From Saprospiraceae bacterium (GTDB lineage Bacteria > Bacteroidota > Bacteroidia > Chitinophagales > Saprospiraceae), in contig JADKGI010000015.1 in assembly GCA_016722285.1 (NCBI GenBank), positions 1 to 64,000 on the forward strand: a DNA stretch of 64,000 nt. The letters are read 5' to 3'. A program made the position numbers and the translations under genes. Below are positions 54,006-62,739 of the stretch, piece by piece (positions within the stretch are counted from its first letter, which is position 1; each line of letters starts with the position of its first letter). The notes under the pieces are model-generated. The model worked only from the letters and a program-made list of their open reading frames with translations, searched no databases and was not told the origin of the DNA.

Positions 54006-57000
54006 CTACTTGCTCAGGTATATCATTTTTTTAGTTGCTTTTATACCATTGCTTTCTAATTCATAAAACATAACTCCCTGGGCATTAATTTCTTCTGCAT
54101 TAATGATCAATTCGTTTCTTCCTTTATGATAATTGTTCGTTATTGTCTTTAACACTTTACCAGTGATATCAAATATAGTCAATTTAGCTTGTCCTGCTTC
54201 TGGCAGATTAAAACTGATTGTTGTATTTGATGTGAAAGGGTTTGGATTATTCTGCTCCAGAACAAATACCTTCTCATCTGAATTACCTGTTCTTACTGAA
54301 AGATTCATATTGATTTCACTCAAGTCTTTTGTGTAAGCTTCGGCTTTGGTGATATCAGATGTAATTTTGATTGATCTTTCGACCGTACTATTCGCAGTTG
54401 CTCTGAATTCTATGGTAAATAGAACCTTTCCTTCCGGTATTGTTATCCCGTTAAAGTCATTCCAGCTGAAAGATAATTTTCCATTTTTAGCTTGCAGAGC
54501 ATTAACGTTATCACTATTCAGGTTCATCTCACCTGGTACAACATGACTGAATTCCAGTGAAGATGCGTCAAATTCAAACGTACCCTGAGCTCCGGCTATG
54601 TTCACAAAATTTTCTGCTGTGATATCCATTTTGACCGACTGTCCAACGATATAGTCCTTATTCTGAGTGATCAGGGTCAGATGCTTACTTCTGCCTTCTG
54701 TGATCAGAGGTGCGTTGGCATTTACCACAGCGGACGAATTAAGGTCTCCTACTTTTATTCCCATAAAATGGTTTTCAAGTATGGATGTCTTAAAGTTTGA
54801 CACCGTGATGTATTCGTTTACTCCCCAAGGGTTGGTAATATCAGGTATAACTATCGTTTTGTCCAAAAATCTCCATGATTTATTATTTGGGAAGTTTGGG
54901 TAAATGCCCAGTATAAGTTTTCTCAATTCTACTAGATCACCTGCAGTAATTCTGTTGTCATTATTTACATCAGCTGCTATATATTTATAAGCAGAATTAA
55001 ATTTTTCAATATCCAGAATATGTCTTTGAATCATAACCAGATCCAATGTTGAAACTCCATTGATATGGTCATCATCTTTATCCGGTACAATTTTGTATCC
55101 CACATTCTCAGGTATATTTGTAAACTCATAATGGCCTGCACTATTGGTTTTGACCGATGTACTCTCGAGGCTATTCAGGTTCTGAAGTATGATCTGAACA
55201 TCTTTGATCATATCATTTTTCTCCGTACCCACATTTCCTGCCAGTCTCGCTCCAGAACATGCTGTTCCATTGGCCTGCACATTGAGTGTCACTGTACAAT
55301 AATCTGTATTACCTGCTGCATCCCAAACGCTCATGTCTTCTTTATTAACTCCCACTTTGGTACATAAATAAAGTTTTGAAGATGAGCATTTTGAAGGATC
55401 CCATTTTTGAGATAAACCTTGATTGTATTCAGTAATACTGGAAGAAATCTGATTTCCTTTAAAGTAGTGCACAGATCCTATTTGACTTTGTATCGCTCTC
55501 GCTCCACCGAATGTAAACTGAAGTCCACATCCGACTAAAGGGCAATTATCTGTAGAGCCTTTGTCAAAATCTTTTGCCCAAATGTCGATGGCACCTGAAG
55601 TGGGCATTACCACGGTCGTTAGTTGTGATATACAGTATGGTGTCGGTTTCTTTTTGTCCAACACACTGAACGTGTACATACAAGTAGCTTGATTGCCACA
55701 CATATCTTCTACCGTCCAGATGATTTTATGGGTTCCTGTCGGGAAGGTACCGGAAGCGTCATTGGTTGTGCCGGTTATATTCGCCCCGATACCATCATTG
55801 TTTAGATCTATAACATATGACCATTTCAATTGGGCTGCAGGTGTACAATCAGTAGCACTGTTTTTCAATTCTACAAATCCATTACAATTATCACCGAATA
55901 CGTCAGTATCTGCTTTAGAGCAGGTAGCTATTACCGGCTTCTGATCTTCAGAGACTTTTATTATCTGTACATAAGACCACATATTGATACCCTGAATAGG
56001 TGTAGATGGGTATGTGCTGCCATTCGGGTCCTTATTTGGACTAAACTTACACCAGTCTATTACAGTCCATTTTCTGAGTATTTTAAAACATACGCCTTCT
56101 ACAAAAGGAAATACCTGATCTTCATAAGTATAAGCTACCAAACTGCATGTGGTGACACCTAAATCCGGAACTCCGGTTTTAGCGGGAGCCGTATCAACTG
56201 TCAAACATCCTTTAATCTCTCTATGCTCCAGATTTTTCCATACCAGCGGTTCGGTGCTGACCGTAACCGGACCATTATACGGAGTATTATTTCTAACGGT
56301 GATAGTTTGGATACATGTTGCTGTTCTTCCGCCGCCATCTGTTACTGTAAAGGTTCTTGTGATGACACCCTGACCGCAATTGTCTATTGTACCTGCATTT
56401 CTCCAAACCATTGTAGCACTACAATTGTCGGTAAAATAAGGGGTACTAAGCGCAGTGGTGGACCAAACAGGTCTTTCCGCTGTGGTTAAGGTAGTATCCG
56501 CACCACATGCGATTGTTTTATCAGCCGGACATTTTATAAATGGCGGAACCTTATCATCGACTTTGATCAGAACCATACATGTATTACTATTGTCTGTATA
56601 GTTTGGATTTGCAAATGGAGGACCGAACTTACCGTCCTGATTGGCATCGTCCCATACTGTCAGAATCACTTGTAAATATCCTCTGTCAAGGGCATCAATC
56701 CTTCCGTCTCTGTTAGCATCAACTTCCTGTCTGTTCAAATCGTCGCAACAAAACTGAACATATCTGCCAGGTGTTGTTTGAGATATTGGATCCTCGTCCC
56801 GATTGCCACAACCTGCATTCATCCTTGATACCTGAAATCCAACCGGAGTGCAATTATCATGAGATCCATCATCAAATGTATAGGCAAATACTCTTGCGAA
56901 GCCATTATTTGACAACGTCACTACTGTATATTCGTCACATATTGCCACCGGAGGTGTTTTATCGATTACATCTATTTCTGTTGTAGTTATAGTTTCGTTT

Positions 57001-58370
57001 CCACAAGCGTCTTTGACATAAAATCTCACCCAGGTTCTACCAAGGGGCATTCCCTCGATTCTGTATCTGTCTGCTCCTGTAATTACACCCGGTGTTCCCA
57101 ATACTTTGGTTACCCCATTACTGGATATAAAAGGAACTTCAGGATATGGGTCAAGGTTACACCTATCGGGGTCATTTGAATTCGGTGATCGCTTAAATTT
57201 AACCGTAAAAGCTGGTTTTTGGTTGGTGTCACAATCAGTTACAAGGATCACAATCTTAGAGAAATCAACGGTCCATGTGGCAGTACAGGTATAAGGATCT
57301 GATGCAATGACATCTCCAGCTCCTGACGCACAGAATGGTGAAGTAACTTTCTCTTTCTCAGTAAGAATTGGTCCTTCATCATCAATAACTTTTAATATTT
57401 GGTTACAAGATTTTATGGTACCTGTACACCAGTCCAAAATAGACCAAACTCTCAATACTTTAAAACTATGAGCGCAAATTGGTATTTTGGTATCAGTAAA
57501 TGTAACATTTATCTTACAAAGTGTATTGTTATTGAGCATGCCTAAAATAGTTCCGATAGCCGCAGTTGGGTCGCTGTCAAAAAACGGATATCCTGTCTCA
57601 GCTACATCCGGATATTTATTACCATTAGCGTCCCACGTCAGTTTAACCCCTGGCAAAGTCCTATATGTACCATCACATGATAGATGATTATTGTTACCGG
57701 GTGTTCCATCATAATTTAATGGACAATTAATACTGTCAAGGGTGATTTTCCTGTACCAGATAACCCTGTCACATATAGGTGATAGATTTCCAATGGAGTC
57801 CCTGGCCTGGTATCTTATGGTTCTTTTAGCCCTGTAATTCGGATCACAATTGAGATCCTGAGTCACATCTGAAAGAGTGGTAACAAAACTAGATGCGAGT
57901 ACTCCTCCGCAATTGTCTGTAGCCACGGGTTTTCCGAACTCTGTCAGGTCATAACAACTCAGGGTTATGGGATTAGGACAAGTAATCACCGGTGGTAATT
58001 TGTCCTCTATTTTGATTTGTCCCCAACATGAGTTGGCTCCTAATCTGATCCTGACTGTAAGCGTCTGTCCGATATTTGCTCTGGTTACATTTGGACTTGT
58101 GCTTAGCACCTGCCCGTTGAGGCCAAGAACTTCTACTTGATAATTACATGAGAAAGGACCTTCGCCTTCCAGCATCATGTCATACGTGATGGGAACAACG
58201 CAGGTTTCATCCATGGATACCTGGACCAGGTTATTACAAGCTAATGGGCAACTGGGTGCTTGGGCCTGAAGTCCGGAGTACCATAATGTCAGCATCGCTG
58301 ACAGCATACTCATTTTGATAAACCTACCAAAACCAGTATGGTTTGTAAGTGTAAATTTCTCCGATTTCAT
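54006..58370 (-). CDS. Giant T9SS-exported protein with dockerin and cohesin-like domains
   Basis: A 1454-residue secreted protein. After a signal segment (about residues 15-38) come many HYR-like or Ig-like beta domains with paired cysteines (CPADKTIACGADTT, then FTVTDGGGRTATC). Near residues 1155-1215 is a dockerin type I-like pair: DKDDDHINGVSTLDLVMIQRHIL and DVNNDNRITAGDLVELRKLIL. A cohesin-like domain follows (GQSVKMDITAENFVNIAGAQG, EFDASSLEFSHV). The last about 84 residues are a type A T9SS sorting domain with NPNPFTSNTTISFNL and FDITGKVLKTI. It is probably displayed on the cell surface or released. Upstream regulator gene shares its strand. Confidence 0.92.
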   Translation of the reverse strand: MKSEKFTLTNHTGFGRFIKMSMLSAMLTLWYSGLQAQAPSCPLACNNLVQVSMDETCVVPITYDMMLEGEGPFSCNYQVEVLGLNGQVLSTSPNVTRANIGQTLTVRIRLGANSCWGQIKIEDKLPPVITCPNPITLSCYDLTEFGKPVATDNCGGVLASSFVTTLSDVTQDLNCDPNYRAKRTIRYQARDSIGNLSPICDRVIWYRKITLDSINCPLNYDGTPGNNNHLSCDGTYRTLPGVKLTWDANGNKYPDVAETGYPFFDSDPTAAIGTILGMLNNNTLCKINVTFTDTKIPICAHSFKVLRVWSILDWCTGTIKSCNQILKVIDDEGPILTEKEKVTSPFCASGAGDVIASDPYTCTATWTVDFSKIVILVTDCDTNQKPAFTVKFKRSPNSNDPDRCNLDPYPEVPFISSNGVTKVLGTPGVITGADRYRIEGMPLGRTWVRFYVKDACGNETITTTEIDVIDKTPPVAICDEYTVVTLSNNGFARVFAYTFDDGSHDNCTPVGFQVSRMNAGCGNRDEDPISQTTPGRYVQFCCDDLNRQEVDANRDGRIDALDRGYLQVILTVWDDANQDGKFGPPFANPNYTDNSNTCMVLIKVDDKVPPFIKCPADKTIACGADTTLTTAERPVWSTTALSTPYFTDNCSATMVWRNAGTIDNCGQGVITRTFTVTDGGGRTATCIQTITVRNNTPYNGPVTVSTEPLVWKNLEHREIKGCLTVDTAPAKTGVPDLGVTTCSLVAYTYEDQVFPFVEGVCFKILRKWTVIDWCKFSPNKDPNGSTYPSTPIQGINMWSYVQIIKVSEDQKPVIATCSKADTDVFGDNCNGFVELKNSATDCTPAAQLKWSYVIDLNNDGIGANITGTTNDASGTFPTGTHKIIWTVEDMCGNQATCMYTFSVLDKKKPTPYCISQLTTVVMPTSGAIDIWAKDFDKGSTDNCPLVGCGLQFTFGGARAIQSQIGSVHYFKGNQISSSITEYNQGLSQKWDPSKCSSSKLYLCTKVGVNKEDMSVWDAAGNTDYCTVTLNVQANGTACSGARLAGNVGTEKNDMIKDVQIILQNLNSLESTSVKTNSAGHYEFTNIPENVGYKIVPDKDDDHINGVSTLDLVMIQRHILDIEKFNSAYKYIAADVNNDNRITAGDLVELRKLILGIYPNFPNNKSWRFLDKTIVIPDITNPWGVNEYITVSNFKTSILENHFMGIKVGDLNSSAVVNANAPLITEGRSKHLTLITQNKDYIVGQSVKMDITAENFVNIAGAQGTFEFDASSLEFSHVVPGEMNLNSDNVNALQAKNGKLSFSWNDFNGITIPEGKVLFTIEFRATANSTVERSIKITSDITKAEAYTKDLSEINMNLSVRTGNSDEKVFVLEQNNPNPFTSNTTISFNLPEAGQAKLTIFDITGKVLKTITNNYHKGRNELIINAEEINAQGVMFYELESNGIKATKKMIYLSK

Positions 58371-58407
58371 GAGATAATTTGATTTAATTATAAACTAAAA
58401 ATGATTC

Positions 58408-58415
58408 CAAATTTA
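58408..58415 (-). promoter_or_regulatory. -7 box of the 1454-residue gene
   Basis: Minus-strand TAAATTTG fits TAnnTTTG, 37 bases before ATG 58370. No -33 element at the right distance. Confidence 0.4.
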
Positions 58416-58508
58416 TCTCAGACCTATTTTAAAGAGAATACTGTTACAATTAGCCGGAAAGGGGATGCCGGGGTTTAAAAAAGGATTATTTATCGTTGAT
58501 GACAAAAA

Positions 58509-59177
58509 CTATACCAATTGGTGATCCAATGAAAATTTTATTAGATTCACAGTGTTGTTCACCCCGAGTTTTTTCATTATTCTCTTGCGGTGTGCCGATA
58601 CTGTCTGATCACTTATGTATAATTCCTGTGCTATCGTTTTATTGTTTTTAAACTGGACGATCTGGGATAAAATCTCTTTTTCTCTCGGCGTCAGCTTTTG
58701 TCTTAATAAATATCTATCTTCATAGACTTTTTGTTTTTCAATATTTGTTTGCTTTTTTTGCTTGTCAAACTCCGGTGCCAATCTGATGCCGTCAGCCATA
58801 TATGTTTTACCTTCCAGTACCTGATCTATACATTGTATCAGCTCAAGTGAGTGGTTTGACTTAAGTACATATCCATCGGCACCCTGAATAAATGCATCTC
58901 TCACCAGATGAGGCTCACCATAGTTGCTCAATACAATAATTCTTATACCAGGTTGTGCCTTCTTCAATTCAGAAATATAAGAAGACCCTTTGGCTTCAAT
59001 CAGAGACAACTCAAGAATGAGAAGATCTATCGGCATTTCTGTCATTTTATTCAGCTCTTCAAAACTGTATGCTATCCCAATGATTTTAACAGGAGGAAAC
59101 TTCAGATCACTAAGTAAAGACTGTATTCCTTCAGTAAACATTTTCTGTTGATCAGCTATTACAGCTCTTGTGGCCAT
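58509..59177 (-). CDS. LuxR-family response regulator with Glu at the phospho-acceptor site
   Basis: A 222-residue NarL/FixJ-type regulator: receiver domain 1-125 and HTH LuxR domain 155-222 (LTPREKEILSQIVQFKNNKTIAQELYISDQTVSAHRKRIMKKL). In the receiver, the place of the phosphorylated Asp is Glu56 (LLILELSL), and the N-terminal acidic pair is reduced to Asp9-Gln10. The Lys in GYVLKSN is kept. Such a protein cannot be phosphorylated in the standard way; Glu may mimic the active state. No histidine kinase is adjacent. It lies upstream of the giant surface genes on the same strand and might control them (inference). Confidence 0.88.
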   Translation of the reverse strand: MATRAVIADQQKMFTEGIQSLLSDLKFPPVKIIGIAYSFEELNKMTEMPIDLLILELSLIEAKGSSYISELKKAQPGIRIIVLSNYGEPHLVRDAFIQGADGYVLKSNHSLELIQCIDQVLEGKTYMADGIRLAPEFDKQKKQTNIEKQKVYEDRYLLRQKLTPREKEILSQIVQFKNNKTIAQELYISDQTVSAHRKRIMKKLGVNNTVNLIKFSLDHQLV

Positions 59178-59426
59178 GTCGTGTAAAATTTATTGGTAAT
59201 AAAAAATAAAATTGCTATGAACAATAATCCAATAGATTAAATGCAATTTACATGCCATATTTTGTGTCGAACTAATTATATGACTCTGTGCTGAAGTATA
59301 TATGAACGGTCGGGATAAAGGAATCAGAATTAGTTTCCTGATTATAAGTTCTTTTATAAATTAGATTTGTTTCTAATATATTTTATGTGATTTATTTTGG
59401 ATTTTTTCAGAACTGTATATTTTAAG

Positions 59427-60554
59427 TCAATTTACAAAAAATAAATTCATGGCAATCCGGTCAGCAAAATATTTGCCGCGCTCTGTTAAAACATACTGAT
59501 CGTCACAGATATGTACAAGTCCACTATCTATTTCTTTCACTATATTTGATAAAAAATGAACTCTGTACATGTCACCTAAGACCGAAATTTCATCACTGTT
59601 TACTCCCCACATGGTTCTCAATCCGGTCATAATATATTCATTATACCTGATGGAAGGGGTTAAAAATTCCGTTTCTATTGGAAGAATTTCCTTGTTTATA
59701 GAATCAATATACTTCTTATTGTTGGCGACATTCCAGGACCTGCTTTGACCGTTGTATGAATGTGCAGATGGACCAATTCCTAAATAAGACTGTCCTTTCC
59801 AGTAATTGGTATTGTGAATAGCTATATGATGCTTTTTAGCAAAATTAGATATTTCATAATGATCAAATCCAGCAGAAGTGAGCGATTTTATCAGGGCATC
59901 AAACTGGATATTTGCCCGTTCCAGGTCAGGAGCAGTCGTTTTTTTATGTTGTATCTGATGAAAAAGAGCGGTTTTTTCTTCCACAGTCAGACAGTATGAA
60001 GAAATATGAGGAACATCTGATTCCAGAGCCAACTCAATATTTTTTTTCCACATATCATCGCTTGTGGTGGGGCTTCCATAAATTAGGTCAATCGAAATAT
60101 TGCTGAAACCTTCACCCTGTGCCACTTTAATACTATCAAGGGCTTCTTTTGAATTATGTGCCCTATTCATCCATTTCAGATCTGCGTCAAAAAAAGACTG
60201 AATTCCAATACTTAATCTGTTTATGCCATAAGTTTTGAATATTTTTAGCTTTTTATTGTCAACATCGTCCGGATTGGCTTCTAAAGTAATTTCTGATTCT
60301 GGTGACCATTGGAAATATTTATTGATGGTTTCAAATATTTTTGATAAATCATCGGCATTCATGAGACTAGGAGTGCCACCTCCGAAATAAATAGAATTCA
60401 ATATGTTATTCGCCAAGTAGTTTTTTCTGAGGGTTATCTCTTTACAGATAGCATTTATCATTTCATCTTTCAATCTCAAGGATGTGGAAAAATGAAAATT
60501 ACAATAGTGGCAAGCCTGTTTGCAAAAAGGTATGTGTATATATATACCAGACAT
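59427..60554 (-). CDS. hemW: HemW-type radical-SAM heme chaperone
   Basis: A 375-residue protein of the HemN-like family. The radical cluster motif is C11-KQA-C15-HY-C18 in YIHIPFCKQACHYCNFHFST; FGGGTPSLM, ANPDD, RLSIGIQSF and DLIYGSPTT follow. The N-terminus lacks the extra residues of true HemN, which makes HemW (heme insertion chaperone) the better name. Divergent from the Omp85-family gene with a 61-base gap that must hold both promoters. Confidence 0.93.
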   Translation of the reverse strand: MSGIYIHIPFCKQACHYCNFHFSTSLRLKDEMINAICKEITLRKNYLANNILNSIYFGGGTPSLMNADDLSKIFETINKYFQWSPESEITLEANPDDVDNKKLKIFKTYGINRLSIGIQSFFDADLKWMNRAHNSKEALDSIKVAQGEGFSNISIDLIYGSPTTSDDMWKKNIELALESDVPHISSYCLTVEEKTALFHQIQHKKTTAPDLERANIQFDALIKSLTSAGFDHYEISNFAKKHHIAIHNTNYWKGQSYLGIGPSAHSYNGQSRSWNVANNKKYIDSINKEILPIETEFLTPSIRYNEYIMTGLRTMWGVNSDEISVLGDMYRVHFLSNIVKEIDSGLVHICDDQYVLTERGKYFADRIAMNLFFVN

Positions 60555-60615
60555 TTTGTAATTTCGTTAATAATACAAGTTTATAAACTTTTTATCGCCG
60601 TGATGCGAAAAATAA

Positions 60616-62409
60616 ATGAGAGAACACTTATTGCATAAAGTCGTAATATTTCAGGCAAAGATAATCTTTATATTCTTCATTTTTGGGAGCTGTGTCCCAA
60701 TGTCAGGACAAAAATCCATTTTGGTTTATATAACTGAATCCGACGATATCGGGCATGAAACCGTAGTATTCAGTCAGCGCAAAGATTCACTTAAAATTAA
60801 AACGGCCATATTTCAGCACATCATGCGCCTGCATGCTGCCGGTTTCATCCACGCCAATACGGATAGTATTTATTACATCAACGATACGTGTTATGTAAAA
60901 ATTTACAAGGGATCAGGGTACTCAATTGGCTCAATCCGATTAACTGAAGAACAAAAAGCAATTGCAGAAGAAAGTGGTCTCAAGAGGACAAGTCTCGAAA
61001 ACTCCATTCCTGATTCTCTGATAATATATAATTATCTTAAAGCATTGGTCTATCATGAAGCCAATAACGGATATCCATTTGCATTTGCCAGATTTGATTC
61101 TGTATCTGTGTCTGATGGAAAACTGAATGCTGTATTAAGATTGGAAAAAGGTAAAAAAATCTACTTTGATTCAATCTTATTTGAGGGAAAACTAAATATG
61201 GGAAGTCATTTTATGAAAAGGCTTCTTGATATTCATCCAGGCGACTTGTATGGGCATGATAAGGTAAATCGTGCTGCAAAGAGGATAGGCGATTTACAGT
61301 TTGTTGAGCAAAGATCACCACCATATGTCCGATTTATAAATGATAAAGCTTCATTAATTATAGCTCCCGACCCTAAGCCTGCAAGCAGATTTGATTTTTT
61401 GATCGGTATATTGCCCCAGACTGTCAACGGTGAAAGAAAATGGAATATTACCGGTGATTTTACAGCAGAGCTTAATAATGCTCTGAATCAGGGAGAGTAT
61501 TCCTTTTTCCAGTTCAAACGATTGAAACCTGAAAATCTGGAGTTGCTGATAAAATCTACAGTCCCTTATGTGGCTGGTTTGCCTGTGGGAAGTCACATAG
61601 ATTTCAGGTTATATAAAAATGCTACCAGCAATCTGGATATCTATTTTGATGGTGGGGTACAATACCTTTTCGGTGGATTCAATAATTTAAAGTTCTATGG
61701 AAGTTACAGGTCATCCGTGTTGTTAGATGTAAATATTCAGGAGATAAGTACTTCGCGCAAACTTCCTCAAAATCTGGATATTTCATATTCCGGTGCTGGA
61801 TTAGGACTTAATATCCGACAACTCGATTATAGATTTAACCCTTCCCGTGGCTATGAAGCCACCTTAAATATTGTAGCCGGAACAAAAAAAATCAATCCAA
61901 ACAGGCAAATTCTGGATGTTGAAGGATTTGAAAACAGCTATGACTCATTAAGGCTTAAAACACTCCAATTGGAAATGGATTTTATCGGATCTTATTACAT
62001 TCCGGTAAAAAATTGGGCAGCTTTAAAAGCCGGCTTGTCAGGTGCGATGCGATATAATCAACAAGTCCTAAGACCTAACGAATTAATGCGCATTGGCGGC
62101 AATAAAATATTACGCGGATTTGATGAGGAGAGTATTTTTACTGATAAATACCTTTTTGGCACCCTGGAGTTCAGAATTCTTTTTGATCAGAACTCCTATC
62201 TAACGCTTCCATTTTTTGATTTCGGTGTAACCCACATTATTATTGATGGTGTTGAAAAAAATGATCCTGTATTGGGCGTTGGCATGGGACTTAATTTCAG
62301 CACACCTGCCGGAATTTTCAACCTTTCATTTGGTGCCGGCAGAAATCAGGGTAAGCCAATTGATTACGGTAAAATGAAAATCCATTTTGGCTACGTCAAC
62401 CTTTTTTGA
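60616..62409 (+). CDS. Omp85/BamA-TamA-family outer-membrane protein
   Basis: A 597-residue outer-membrane protein. A signal segment (VVIFQAKIIFIFFIFGSC) is followed by POTRA-like repeats to about residue 280, then a 16-strand barrel. The conserved MRIGGNKILRGFDEESIFTDKYLFGTLEFRILFDQ motif (the L6-loop RGF of Omp85 proteins) and the FNLSFGAGRNQG C-terminus identify the family. It may insert or secrete outer-membrane proteins; which one is not known. Only about 60 bases separate it from hemW. Confidence 0.9.
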   Translation: MREHLLHKVVIFQAKIIFIFFIFGSCVPMSGQKSILVYITESDDIGHETVVFSQRKDSLKIKTAIFQHIMRLHAAGFIHANTDSIYYINDTCYVKIYKGSGYSIGSIRLTEEQKAIAEESGLKRTSLENSIPDSLIIYNYLKALVYHEANNGYPFAFARFDSVSVSDGKLNAVLRLEKGKKIYFDSILFEGKLNMGSHFMKRLLDIHPGDLYGHDKVNRAAKRIGDLQFVEQRSPPYVRFINDKASLIIAPDPKPASRFDFLIGILPQTVNGERKWNITGDFTAELNNALNQGEYSFFQFKRLKPENLELLIKSTVPYVAGLPVGSHIDFRLYKNATSNLDIYFDGGVQYLFGGFNNLKFYGSYRSSVLLDVNIQEISTSRKLPQNLDISYSGAGLGLNIRQLDYRFNPSRGYEATLNIVAGTKKINPNRQILDVEGFENSYDSLRLKTLQLEMDFIGSYYIPVKNWAALKAGLSGAMRYNQQVLRPNELMRIGGNKILRGFDEESIFTDKYLFGTLEFRILFDQNSYLTLPFFDFGVTHIIIDGVEKNDPVLGVGMGLNFSTPAGIFNLSFGAGRNQGKPIDYGKMKIHFGYVNLF

Positions 62410-62536
62410 CGAATATAAAATGATCCAAAAAGCATAACACGATATTTATTTTTACAGGTTAATTTCCACAATTCATTCTGTAAAATCACATTTCTTTGAA
62501 TATTTTCAATAAAAATTAAAAATTTGGCATAATTCA

Positions 62537-62568
62537 TTTGGATAATAAACATTGAACTAATAAGTTTG
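62537..62568 (+). promoter_or_regulatory. Promoter of the pheA leader
   Basis: TTTG (62537-62540), 20-base spacer, TAAGTTTG (62561-62568), the same layout as the ino1 promoter. Transcription should start at about 62572-62575, that is, at the ATG of the leader peptide, so the leader RNA is probably leaderless. Confidence 0.7.
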
Positions 62569-62572
62569 CGGC

Positions 62573-62641
62573 ATGAAACGTATTCATTCTACATTTTCTG
62601 CATTCTGTTTTTACTACTTTTATTTCTGTGAGATAAAGTAA
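62573..62641 (+). CDS. Phe/Tyr-rich leader peptide of pheA
   Basis: A 22-residue reading frame MKRIHSTFSAFCFYYFYFCE-IK ending in TAA at 62639-62641. Five Phe and three Tyr codons lie within 11 consecutive codons (62594-62626), as in amino-acid attenuators. Ribosome stalling there when charged tRNA-Phe or tRNA-Tyr is scarce would expose the segment 62638-62644, which pairs with the terminator's 5' arm. It has no other apparent function. Confidence 0.8.
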   Translation: MKRIHSTFSAFCFYYFYFCEIK

Positions 62642-62709
62642 CAGGGCTTTTGTAGGTAATGTATCAATAATATAAAAGGAGTTCTGTTACAAAAACAGGC
62701 TCCTTTTTT
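62638..62709 (+). promoter_or_regulatory. Antiterminator/terminator switch of pheA
   Basis: GTAACAG (62638-62644), containing the leader stop codon, is the exact complement of CTGTTAC (62684-62690). TTTTGTA (62648-62654) can likewise pair with TACAAAA (62688-62694). Both pairings would block the terminator stem (next entry), which uses CTGTT at 62684-62688. A ribosome at the stop codon covers 62638-62644 and so allows termination; a ribosome stalled earlier leaves it free and allows readthrough. Confidence 0.75.
62674..62709 (+). terminator. Attenuator terminator before pheA
   Basis: AAAAGGAG (62674-62681) pairs with CTCCTTTT (62700-62707) and CTGTT (62684-62688) with AACAG (62694-62698), closed by a five-base loop, then TTTTTT. 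It lies 31 bases before the pheA start and 32 bases after the leader stop, where a terminator can only make sense as an attenuator. Confidence 0.85.
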
Positions 62710-62739
62710 AGTTTTATATACTTGTAAAATAATAAAAGC

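Larger units (their letters stand above)
62410..62739. other. pheA leader region
   Basis: 330 bases between the Omp85 gene and pheA. The first 125 bases are AT-rich with no feature seen. From 62537 on it holds a promoter, a Phe/Tyr-rich leader peptide, an antiterminator segment and a terminator, described separately. Confidence 0.8.

Noticed and set aside
55065..56162. Open frames opposite the 1454-residue gene
   Set aside because: Several overlapping shadow frames; the minus-strand gene is continuous with clear domains.
62674..62709. Terminator of the Omp85-family gene
   Set aside because: It lies 265 bases after that gene, downstream of a new promoter and leader peptide, so attenuation of pheA explains it better.
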